From Selenomonas sp. (lineage in GTDB: Bacteria > Bacillota > Negativicutes > Selenomonadales > Selenomonadaceae): a stretch of 12,721 bases of DNA. Below the pieces are notes generated by a model. It worked only from the letters and a program-made list of their open reading frames with translations, had not been told where the DNA came from and ran no database searches. The stretch spans positions 1-12,721 of the forward strand of contig JABZYJ010000048.1 of NCBI GenBank assembly GCA_015265235.1, given 5' to 3'. Below are positions 6,210 to 12,721 of the stretch, piece after piece. The first letter of the stretch is position 1; every line of letters begins with the position of its first letter. The position numbers were made by a program, and so were the translations under genes.

Positions 6210-7814
6210 TCAAAATCCCATCCGCATCTCCTGAAATATGGCGCATACGTCACGATAAAGCCCATCCGGCCAGAGATCGACCTCCATCGGCACAGGCAGC
6301 TGCAGCGGATCGGCGACCAGGAGCATCGCAAGAACGATGCAGCTACGCCGTTCACGATCCGCCTCAGCGGCATAGAGCTCAACAAGCGTTTTCTGCAGCT
6401 CGTTCTCTCCCCATGCCACCGCATCACCGCGCAGCCGCAGCGGCAAAAGAGCTAGATACCCGTCATACCAAGGCTGTGTCCGGAACGCGGCAAGCCGTCC
6501 CGCAGGCCATCCTGCGATCTCGCCAATCAACTCTTTCTTGCGGTCAAAAATCCACCGTTCCGCTGCATGCACATAAATGATCTGCGGCGACAGCCCCTCC
6601 GCAAAATCCTGCTTCAGGCGTGCCGCAATACGCCCTGACGCACCCGTATGCTTCGCACGCATTTCAGCGACTATCTCGCGTCGGCGCGGTGCGGCAGGAT
6701 CCTCTCCGCGAATCAAATGCAGGAGATGCGTCTCCACCTGTTCCCATGTCTCTGCCACATAGCTCCCCTCAAGCATCAACGTATAGTCCTCCGACAGATC
6801 GGGGTCATGCGGGCAATATATCATCGGCCGATCCATGAGGAAAAAATTCATATTGATCGACGAAAAATCAGTGAGCAGAATATCCGCCGATGTAAGCGCA
6901 TCAAACGGCGTCTGACGGCTGTCATCCAGCGCAATGCCATGTGTCTCAAGGAGTGCTTTATAATCTGTCAGCTCCTGCTCCGTCATATAGCCGCGCTGGA
7001 GCATGTGGCGAAACATCAGCGGATGCGGACGTATGGCAAATTTCACACGATCACTGCCGTGCTCCGCCGCAAATCGCGTGAACGTATCCCGATAAGCAAG
7101 GAAATGGCTGCCGCCCGCCGGTCCATCCATCGTCCATCGTGGTGTCCAGAGCACACGCGTTATCGTATTCTCTTCCTTGTACTGACGAAGATATGCCTCA
7201 AAGCCAGGATATCCTAGATCCTCAAAGTGTTGTAACCCAATCGACGTGTTTTCTTTGTAGGAAGCGTCAAGCATGGACTTTTCTTCGTGTGAGTCGCAGA
7301 ATTGAAACGACAGATAGGAAAAAAAGCCGTCCATCTTCACTTCACTTTGCAGAAAGAACTTTGTTCCCTGTGTCCCATAGGGGATATAGCAAAGCTTTGC
7401 GATCTTCGCAAGTTCCGACGTTCGCGTCCCACGGAGCAGACGCAGCCCCTCATACGGAATGGCGAGAAAAATATAGTCTGGCTCCAGAATACGGAGATCA
7501 AGAACATTGGTGAAATCATAGACGTCAGGATATTGGTCATGAAAAAAATGCCACTCGTCCTCATCATACCGCCCAGCGCACCTGCCCGCCTCGGCATCCA
7601 TCGCACGATAGGTCGGAAGCAGAACGATAATGACCTCCGCTTCCTCATCCTGTGCAAGAGCATCATACACTGGTGACTGCTTATCCCAGACACTGGCATC
7701 CTGTACGAGAAATACGACCCGCATTTTCTTCTGTACATGCTGACGATTGTGCATCTCCTGCAGATAATACGCCGCAATCTGCGGATGATAAAATACATGA
7801 TCCTCCATCGTCAT
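6210..7814 (-). CDS. CDP-glycerol glycerophosphotransferase (TagF)-family protein
   Basis: This 534-residue protein has the GT-B architecture of the CDP-glycerol:glycerophosphotransferase family, whose known members transfer alcohol phosphates from CDP-activated donors during wall teichoic acid synthesis. The N-terminal lobe is about residues 30-190 (MRVVFLVQDASVWDKQSPVY). The C-terminal catalytic half has VLWTPRWT (221-228), RPHPLMF (H264), TDFSSINMNFF (315-325) and HTGASGRIAARL (389-400). The last 130 or so residues form an unassigned tail. There is no signal peptide, so it should act at the cytoplasmic face. The start ATG overlaps the stop of the acetyltransferase gene (ATGA). A second ATG two codons later has AGGG at better spacing and may be the real start. 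Directly upstream of licA, it is the only visible candidate to use the CDP-choline made by LicC. Use of CDP-glycerol, CDP-ribitol or another donor is equally open. Confidence 0.8.
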   Translation of the reverse strand: MTMEDHVFYHPQIAAYYLQEMHNRQHVQKKMRVVFLVQDASVWDKQSPVYDALAQDEEAEVIIVLLPTYRAMDAEAGRCAGRYDEDEWHFFHDQYPDVYDFTNVLDLRILEPDYIFLAIPYEGLRLLRGTRTSELAKIAKLCYIPYGTQGTKFFLQSEVKMDGFFSYLSFQFCDSHEEKSMLDASYKENTSIGLQHFEDLGYPGFEAYLRQYKEENTITRVLWTPRWTMDGPAGGSHFLAYRDTFTRFAAEHGSDRVKFAIRPHPLMFRHMLQRGYMTEQELTDYKALLETHGIALDDSRQTPFDALTSADILLTDFSSINMNFFLMDRPMIYCPHDPDLSEDYTLMLEGSYVAETWEQVETHLLHLIRGEDPAAPRRREIVAEMRAKHTGASGRIAARLKQDFAEGLSPQIIYVHAAERWIFDRKKELIGEIAGWPAGRLAAFRTQPWYDGYLALLPLRLRGDAVAWGENELQKTLVELYAAEADRERRSCIVLAMLLVADPLQLPVPMEVDLWPDGLYRDVCAIFQEMRMGF

Positions 7815-8413
7815 CCCTGTCTTTCACGCCTGTTTCTCCGTGCTGCATCAATACGATTTACCGCCGTTTCCCGTACACTGCACCAGTCTGCCCGCCGCCG
7901 CAGATATTCGACCTGCTCCATCCCGTTTACGATGCGTTCCTCCGGAAACTGCATTTCCCCTTCATTCCGGCGGAATCCATATTTCTCATGATAACGGAGC
8001 GATGCGGCATTTTCGCGTACAATGTGTGCATAACATACGTCCACACCTAATGTATCGTATACATAGTCAGCAAAAAGAAGTGTCGCCTCGGCAAAATGCG
8101 CGCTTCCGCGATAGCGGTGGTCCCCGACGAGCAGACGTCCCGTGATGCAGCGATGCCGCTCCGCGTCATGATCCGTCCAGCCCATGGTCGCAAAGGGTGT
8201 ATCATTCTCCTTGTCAACGACAACGAGCAGCCCCTGCGTGTCATCAGCCATATAGCGCTCATACCATGCACGCTGCTTTTCCATATCGAGATGGAACGGC
8301 TGATTGAGATATTGATTGTTCACAGGGTCGTTACGCCATGCGATGATATACGGGAAATAAATCGCTGAGACCTCTTCCAGATTGACCATACAACCGCTCA
8401 GATGATGCTGCAC
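7811..8413 (-). CDS. GNAT-family N-acetyltransferase
   Basis: This 200-residue protein has the RimJ/PseH-like GNAT fold. Visible markers are AWRNDP near the N-terminus (25-30), the acetyl-CoA binding strand-turn LLVGDHRYRGSAHF (94-107), and NAASLRYHEKYGFRR (135-149), the common last motif of this fold. The N-terminal WRN resembles sugar N-acetyltransferases such as PseH. With FdtA/FdtB homologues in the same operon, acetylation of the amino sugar is a reasonable job. The left-handed beta-helix domain of the fusion gene could do it instead. The start is GTG at 8413, with AGGAG 6 bases upstream. The C-terminus is unusually basic (RIDAARRNRRERQG). The stop overlaps the next gene's ATG. Confidence 0.82.
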   Translation of the reverse strand: MQHHLSGCMVNLEEVSAIYFPYIIAWRNDPVNNQYLNQPFHLDMEKQRAWYERYMADDTQGLLVVVDKENDTPFATMGWTDHDAERHRCITGRLLVGDHRYRGSAHFAEATLLFADYVYDTLGVDVCYAHIVRENAASLRYHEKYGFRRNEGEMQFPEERIVNGMEQVEYLRRRADWCSVRETAVNRIDAARRNRRERQG

Positions 8414-8419
8414 ATCTCT

Positions 8420-8424
8420 CTCCT
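8420..8424 (-). promoter_or_regulatory. Ribosome binding site fixing a GTG start
   Basis: On the - strand AGGAG lies 6 bases before the GTG at 8413. No ATG in this frame has a comparable site; the next, eight codons in, has none. This decides the GTG start of the acetyltransferase. Confidence 0.7.
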
Positions 8425-8452
8425 CTGTAAACGGTACAATAATCTGCCATAC

Positions 8453-9415
8453 CTATCTGGCAAATACTGCGTCCGCATGCACCAACTTGGTCAGCTCTGC
8501 CGGATCAACATTCTGCCAGTATGCGCCGTTGTCCAAAAGGAGCTGTGCCTCTGCATAGTAGGCGGCGCGCCGCTGCTCATACGACGGGCCTGCATCATGC
8601 CCATCTTTTTGCGCGCCAAAAACCATATCCAAAATCTCACGGTGCCGCTCGATGATAATCTCCAACGTCACTTTACTGTCATGCAGCAGGCGCTTCTTCC
8701 ACACTTCCGATACGCTGTCAGATATTCCGCTGCCATAATGATACCAAATCAGATTCCGATTCCAAAACCCAAGGGGAATATCATCGGCGATCATGATCGG
8801 GTAGACAGCGTCCTCCGTATAAACAATACGCCCGCATATCATCTCCGTATAGGCTATGAGAACATCTCGTTCTCCCATAAAGGCAGCACCGACGCCATAA
8901 TCCTGATAGACTAGATAGGCCTCCTTGATGGCAGAAATATCCTTTTCCAAATAAGGGCGCAGCTGAAATGGCTGCATGCGGTTGACCAGCTGGTATACAC
9001 CATTCATCACCACGTAATAGCACGCCCGCCCAAATGCAATTTTATACTTCTCGCCCTGCATGAAATTTATCATCTCCGCCAATACGGTATCGGCGTATAG
9101 ATAATCACCGGGCGAGATCAGCTTGACATACCGACCACTGGCAGCTTTATATGCGTTCAGTGCATTCCGAACGGTGCCCACATTCACTGCACTGCGCACG
9201 ATGCAGTAATCCTCGATATCATGCTCCGCCATCCACGCCTCGATCTCTTTCTGACGGAAATCCGGCGTACCGTCATCCGCAATGATGATCTCACAGGTAC
9301 AGCCCTTCTGGCGAATCACGGATGTAAGCGTAATAAAGAGACTCTCATAATCCGGGCGATAGGTAAGGACACAGACCGAAACATCATACAACTGCGTTGA
9401 GGAGGGCATCATCAT
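8453..9415 (-). CDS. Family 2 glycosyltransferase
   Basis: This 320-residue GT-A enzyme probably adds one sugar to the surface glycan from a nucleotide-sugar donor. It begins with the family 2 nucleotide-binding pattern VSVCVLTYRPDY (12-23) and EIIIADDGTPDF (42-53). Where many family 2 enzymes have a DxD metal motif it has SPGDYL (101-106). A conserved FWNRNLIWYHYGSG is in the C-terminal half. No membrane segment is seen. The ATG at 9415 is chosen because AAAGGA lies 5-6 bases upstream; the frame extends to 9466 but that would overlap fdtB. It is clearly paralogous to the C-terminal domain of the fusion gene at 11020-12721, including the extreme C-terminus (KLVHADAV against RLVHAPVV). Acceptor and donor cannot be read from the sequence. 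Confidence 0.88.
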   Translation of the reverse strand: MMMPSSTQLYDVSVCVLTYRPDYESLFITLTSVIRQKGCTCEIIIADDGTPDFRQKEIEAWMAEHDIEDYCIVRSAVNVGTVRNALNAYKAASGRYVKLISPGDYLYADTVLAEMINFMQGEKYKIAFGRACYYVVMNGVYQLVNRMQPFQLRPYLEKDISAIKEAYLVYQDYGVGAAFMGERDVLIAYTEMICGRIVYTEDAVYPIMIADDIPLGFWNRNLIWYHYGSGISDSVSEVWKKRLLHDSKVTLEIIIERHREILDMVFGAQKDGHDAGPSYEQRRAAYYAEAQLLLDNGAYWQNVDPAELTKLVHADAVFAR

Positions 9416-9431
9416 GTATATCCTTTCTGCA

Positions 9432-10547
9432 TCATACGCACTGTGCTGCAGGTGGATGATACCCATTCACGGTATCGATCACATAGGCGATCTCGTCTGT
9501 CCGCATGCCGTTAAAGATCGGCAGGCTCAGCACCTCATCGGCGTACTGCTCCGCGCGCGGAAAACTGCCGCACGTGTGCCCGAGATACGCATAGCACTCT
9601 GCGAGATGCGGCGGGATGGGATAGTGGATCACCGTCTCGATGCCATGTGCGTGGAGATACGCCTTAAAATGGTCGCGTGACGACGTGCGGACAACGAACT
9701 GATGATAGACGTGCTCCGCCCCCTCACGTATCTGTGGGAGAAGAATGTGCTCGTTCTTGATCCCCGCCAGATATTGAGCGGCAATTTCTCTACGCTCCTC
9801 GGTCAATGCGCGAAGATGCGTCAGCTTCGTACGCAGGAGTGCCGCCTGTATCTCATCGAGACGGGAGTTTACGCCGCAGAGCTCATTATGATATTTTTCC
9901 TTGCTGCCGTAGTTTCGCAGCATACGGATTTTCTCGGCAAGCACTGCATCGTCTGTCACGACAGCCCCCGCATCACCGAATGCACCGAGGTTCTTCGTCG
10001 GGTAAAAGCTGAAACAGCCGACATGACCGAAACGCCCCGTCAGCGTATCGCCAAAGTGTGCCCCATGCGACTGGGCACAGTCCTCAATAACAGCGAGATG
10101 ATGTCGCTGTGCAATCTCCATGATATGCGCCATGTCGGCCGCCTGTCCATAGAGATGCACGACCATCATCGCTCGCGTACGCGGGGTAATCGCCGCCTCA
10201 ATGCAGGCGGGGTCAATGCAGTAGTACGCATCCGGCTCGACAAAGACGGGCGTCGCCCCATTCTCCGATACGGCAAGCACCGTCGCGATATAGGTGTTCG
10301 CCGGAACAATGACCTCGTCCCCCGCGCCGATCTCAAGGGCACGCACAGAGAGCGTCAGCGCATCGAGTCCTGAATTCAGTCCAACGGCATGGTCTGCCCC
10401 CGTATAGGCGGCGAACTCCGTCTCGAATGCCGACAGCTCCGGCCCCATAATGTACCACCCTGAGCGAAGCGCACGCAAAGCTGCCGCATCATATTCTGCC
10501 GCATGGAGCTCATACTGCCGATTCAGGACTGCAAGATCGATCTTCAT
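9432..10547 (-). CDS. fdtB: DegT/DnrJ/EryC1-type sugar aminotransferase, FdtB-like
   Basis: This PLP enzyme of 371 residues should convert a dTDP-3-keto-6-deoxyhexose into the 3-amino sugar. It has the family N-terminus (LNRQYELHAAEYDAA...SGWYIMGPEL), NSGLDAL for phosphate binding (58-64), VIEDCAQSHGA with the PLP-contacting D156, and SFYPTKNLGAFGDAG with the Schiff-base lysine K185. GTHF-type variants of the last stretches separate subfamilies, but I cannot resolve FdtB from QdtB by eye. The immediate upstream gene is a FdtA/QdtA-type 3,4-oxoisomerase with an ATGA overlap, which points to a 3-amino rather than a 4-amino product. GGAGG lies 7 bases before the ATG. The dTDP-glucose synthase and dehydratase (rmlA, rmlB) are not in the window. 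Confidence 0.87.
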   Translation of the reverse strand: MKIDLAVLNRQYELHAAEYDAAALRALRSGWYIMGPELSAFETEFAAYTGADHAVGLNSGLDALTLSVRALEIGAGDEVIVPANTYIATVLAVSENGATPVFVEPDAYYCIDPACIEAAITPRTRAMMVVHLYGQAADMAHIMEIAQRHHLAVIEDCAQSHGAHFGDTLTGRFGHVGCFSFYPTKNLGAFGDAGAVVTDDAVLAEKIRMLRNYGSKEKYHNELCGVNSRLDEIQAALLRTKLTHLRALTEERREIAAQYLAGIKNEHILLPQIREGAEHVYHQFVVRTSSRDHFKAYLHAHGIETVIHYPIPPHLAECYAYLGHTCGSFPRAEQYADEVLSLPIFNGMRTDEIAYVIDTVNGYHPPAAQCV

Positions 10548-10948
10548 CCTTTCGCCTCCACCATCCGCAAAAATTCATCGTAATCCCGTATATAGTCCGC
10601 CTCATCATAGACCTCCGAGGCGAGCACCATGAGTACGGCATCCGGAGAAAAATCGTACATCTCGCGCCACATGGCGTGAGAGATATAAAGTCCTTCGTAT
10701 GGTTTTTCCAGCGGCACGATCTTTTTTTCTCGCCCGTTGTCAAGGCGGATCTTGCACGAGCCATGAATACAGATCAAAATCTGTTCCAGTTCCTTATGTG
10801 CATGGTGTCCGCGCACAACGCCTGCGACTGTGTCGTACATATAGTAGACACGCTTGATCCGAAACGGAATGTCCGTAAACTCCTCCAAGGCAACGAGCAT
10901 GCCACGTTCGTCTCCGTGTGGCTGAAACATATATTTCACGATCTGCAT
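10544..10948 (-). CDS. fdtA: dTDP-4-oxo-6-deoxy-glucose 3,4-oxoisomerase (FdtA/QdtA, WxcM-like cupin)
   Basis: This small cupin of 134 residues isomerises dTDP-4-keto-6-deoxyglucose to the 3-keto sugar, the substrate of the FdtB-type aminotransferase encoded next. The active-site block RGHHAHKELEQ (46-56) carries the closely spaced histidines H48, H49 and H51 expected in FdtA/QdtA. AMWREMYDFSPDAVLMVLAS and YDEADYIRDYDEF complete the family pattern. The length matches the single-domain enzymes, not the two-domain WxcM fusions. FdtA (galacto product) and QdtA (gluco product) differ in stereochemistry and cannot be told apart here, so the final sugar may be Fuc3N or Qui3N. The start is the ATG at 10948 with AGGAG 6 bases upstream. 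A TTG at 10966 also opens the frame but has no such site. Confidence 0.88.
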   Translation of the reverse strand: MQIVKYMFQPHGDERGMLVALEEFTDIPFRIKRVYYMYDTVAGVVRGHHAHKELEQILICIHGSCKIRLDNGREKKIVPLEKPYEGLYISHAMWREMYDFSPDAVLMVLASEVYDEADYIRDYDEFLRMVEAKG

Positions 10949-10954
10949 CGTACT

Positions 10955-10959
10955 CTCCT
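10955..10959 (-). promoter_or_regulatory. Ribosome binding site fixing the fdtA start
   Basis: On the - strand AGGAG (within GAGGAGAG) lies 6 bases before the ATG at 10948. It supports that ATG over the in-frame TTG at 10966. The 71-base gap to the upstream gene shows no terminator or clear promoter. Confidence 0.65.
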
Positions 10960-11019
10960 CGACCAACGTGAATTACTCTCATGTATATATTCGAATGCTC
11001 CACCGTTTTGCTAAAGGAA

Positions 11020-12721
11020 TCATCCTCGCACAACAGGCGCATGAACGAGACGCTCCAATTCACTTTCATCGACATCCTGCAGATAGGAGCCATGTTCCGC
11101 GATATACGCTTCAAAGGCATCGGTGCGATATTTTTTTTGCAGATCGCGCATTGTCTTGCCGTGGGCCCCGCTTAGGATTTTCTCCTTTTCCTCGCGTATC
11201 TCCGCGTGCAGCTGTTCAATGATAAAGAGGCACACATCCATATCCTTACCGAGGCGTTTTCGCCATGCATCTCCCCCCTTCGTAGAGACCCCCGTGCCCA
11301 CCTCATACCAGATAAAATTGTGATTCCAAAAGCTGATGGGAATACCATCGGCGAGCATTCTGAGATAGATGGTATCCTCTCCGTAGATGATATGCCCGAC
11401 AATCTCATTCGTATAGGCGGTAATCATCCTGCGCTCCCCCATCAGGAGTGCGCCGAGAATAAAATCCCCATAGATGACACAGGCTTTTCTGACAGCAGCA
11501 TCGTCTTTTTCTTCATACGGGCGCAGATTCAGCGGGCTCATCGTATCGAGGAGCTGATAACGGTCTCCATCACGATGATAGTAACACGCCCGTCCGAACG
11601 CCACGGCACACTGCTCCCGCTCCATATAGCGGAGCATCTCTCCGAGGACATCATGACGATACAGATAGTCACCTGGCGAGATTGCCTTGATATAACGACC
11701 GCGCGCAGCGGAGAGCATCTGCATCATATTCTTTACCGTGCCGTAATTCTCTGCACTATGCAGAATGGTGCAGTCACGGCAGCCCTGCTGCCAGAGCCAC
11801 AGTTCAATCTCCGCCTGCGGAAAATTCGGCGTCCCGTCATCGCCGATGATGATTTCAAAGGAACAGTGCACTTGCTGAACGATCGACGTGAGCGTTGCGA
11901 AAAGCTTCTCGTAATCCGGCTGATAGCTGAGAACGCAGACGGAAACGTCAATCTCCTTTTCACGGGGAAAGATCTGTTCCTTATCGTCGCATCCATACGA
12001 TATACGCACGTTCTCATGGGAAGCATAATCTACACAGACAGATGAGATCTCATCCTTTGTCGTAATCAGATCATCGACATAAGAAAAGATCCGGCCAAGA
12101 TGTTCCTCGTCCCACGTGTGCGTCAAAACGAGAGGTGCATTTTCTCCCATTGTGTTCATCAGCGGCTGGATTTCAGCAGCCACTGCTTCCGCATGTACCC
12201 CCGAAAGGCCAAGGAGAAGTGCTGTCTTGTCATTCGCAGCATACGCCGATAGGTAGGCGCGAATGACTTTCTGCCAGATTCCCTCCGGGGAATCCACATC
12301 CGGCACAAAATAATAAACGCGATAGCCCTGCTCCTTGAGTTCGCGGAGCGTGTTCACGGTCTCATCAGATATTTCATGCTCCGGCGACCGGAATTTCATA
12401 AGAAATGCATCGACATCATCAGACAGAATATCTATGTTCTTCCGAATATTTTCCTCTGGCCAGTTCCACCATTTGATCTGCTGAAGCTGACCTATCGTCT
12501 CTGCATCGAAACGATAGTGCACAACATGTGCCGGGTTGCCCTCCACGATGGCATAGGGCGGCACGTCCTCCATGAGAACCGCCCCGGTACGGACAATGGC
12601 TCCATTTCCGACGGTAATGCCGCCCCTGAATACAACGTTCGATTCGATGCGCACGTCATTGCCGATGATGATCTGCCTGCGTCCACCGCCCTCCGCAGAA
12701 GAGGGTGACCAATAGCTGAAC
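11020..12721 (-). CDS. Acyltransferase-glycosyltransferase fusion protein, 5' partial
   Basis: The frame runs off the right edge. Codons from 12720 inward translate in frame (FSYWSP...RRQIIIGNDV), so the GTG at 12654 is internal and 566 residues are visible. Three parts can be seen. Residues 1-105 are the end of a left-handed beta-helix acyltransferase of the CatB type: hexapeptide repeats (IIIGNDVRIESNVVF, GGITVGNGAIV), EGNPAHVV, and the closing helix IKWWNWPEENI. About 110-250 is a Rossmann-like linker with YYFVPDVDSPEGIWQKVI and DKTALLL, reminiscent of the C-terminal lobe of GT-B enzymes. About 257-566 is a family 2 glycosyltransferase (VSVCVLSYQPDY, IIIGDDGTPNF, SPGDYL), paralogous to the gene at 8453-9415. 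An 8-base A run (11131-11138, coding strand) lies near the 3' end. It may acetylate and extend the same glycan. It heads the operon as far as is visible. Confidence 0.85.
   Translation of the reverse strand, partial: FSYWSPSSAEGGGRRQIIIGNDVRIESNVVFRGGITVGNGAIVRTGAVLMEDVPPYAIVEGNPAHVVHYRFDAETIGQLQQIKWWNWPEENIRKNIDILSDDVDAFLMKFRSPEHEISDETVNTLRELKEQGYRVYYFVPDVDSPEGIWQKVIRAYLSAYAANDKTALLLGLSGVHAEAVAAEIQPLMNTMGENAPLVLTHTWDEEHLGRIFSYVDDLITTKDEISSVCVDYASHENVRISYGCDDKEQIFPREKEIDVSVCVLSYQPDYEKLFATLTSIVQQVHCSFEIIIGDDGTPNFPQAEIELWLWQQGCRDCTILHSAENYGTVKNMMQMLSAARGRYIKAISPGDYLYRHDVLGEMLRYMEREQCAVAFGRACYYHRDGDRYQLLDTMSPLNLRPYEEKDDAAVRKACVIYGDFILGALLMGERRMITAYTNEIVGHIIYGEDTIYLRMLADGIPISFWNHNFIWYEVGTGVSTKGGDAWRKRLGKDMDVCLFIIEQLHAEIREEKEKILSGAHGKTMRDLQKKYRTDAFEAYIAEHGSYLQDVDESELERLVHAPVVRG

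Noticed and set aside
5604..6455. Long + strand open frame (283 codons) across licA and the TagF-like gene
   Set aside because: It crosses two well-supported - strand genes, has no ribosome binding site I can see, and its product has the Arg/His-rich composition of an antisense shadow.
8445..8462. Inverted repeat TGCCA...TGGCA around the stop codon of the glycosyltransferase gene
   Set aside because: A five-base stem without a T tract, in a 39-base gap before the next operon gene, is too weak to call a terminator.
1..12721. CRISPR arrays, tRNA or rRNA genes, insertion sequences, integrases, attachment sites
   Set aside because: No spaced direct repeats, cloverleaf-like segments, transposase motifs or flanking terminal repeats were seen on either strand.

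Overview
The window looks like chromosome of a GC-rich, strictly anaerobic bacterium. I favour a diderm Firmicute of the Negativicutes (Selenomonas or Centipeda type). The reasons are a class I (anaerobe-type) hybrid cluster protein, strong AGGAG-type ribosome binding sites, and a surface-glycan locus that mixes teichoic-acid-like and O-antigen-like enzymes. The taxonomic call is inference from gene content and base composition.

Layout. A peptide/nickel-type ABC transporter ATPase, cut by the left edge, runs on the + strand (2-769). Everything else is on the - strand. A long symmetrical hairpin at 790-833 separates the ABC gene from a converging small membrane-protein gene (859-1620). Next comes hcp (1740-3386), which has its own terminator (1685-1716), an extended -10 promoter (3428-3436) and a perfect 14-bp palindrome (3456-3469). 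The palindrome is centred about 41.5 bp upstream of the predicted transcription start, the class II position for a CRP/FNR-type activator.

Upstream of hcp lies a tightly packed run of nine - strand genes from the right edge to 3493. In order of transcription they are: an acyltransferase-glycosyltransferase fusion (cut by the right edge), a FdtA/QdtA-type dTDP-sugar 3,4-oxoisomerase, a FdtB-type aminotransferase, a family 2 glycosyltransferase, a GNAT acetyltransferase, a TagF/CDP-glycerol-type glycerophosphotransferase, and the choline-phosphate set licA (kinase), licB (transporter) and licC (cytidylyltransferase). Three junctions are stop/start overlaps and most other gaps are short, so this is probably one operon with its promoter outside the window.

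Working model (inference): FdtA, FdtB and an acetyltransferase make a dTDP-3-acetamido-3,6-dideoxyhexose. The two paralogous glycosyltransferases build it into a surface glycan. LicB, LicA and LicC import choline and activate it as CDP-choline. No LicD-type phosphocholine transferase is visible. The only candidate in the window for a CDP-alcohol-dependent transferase is the TagF-like protein directly upstream of licA. That makes the locus a candidate for a LicD-independent phosphocholine decoration system, although licD could lie outside the window.

No tRNA, rRNA, CRISPR array, insertion sequence or integrase was seen. There is no gene-free stretch longer than about 120 bases.
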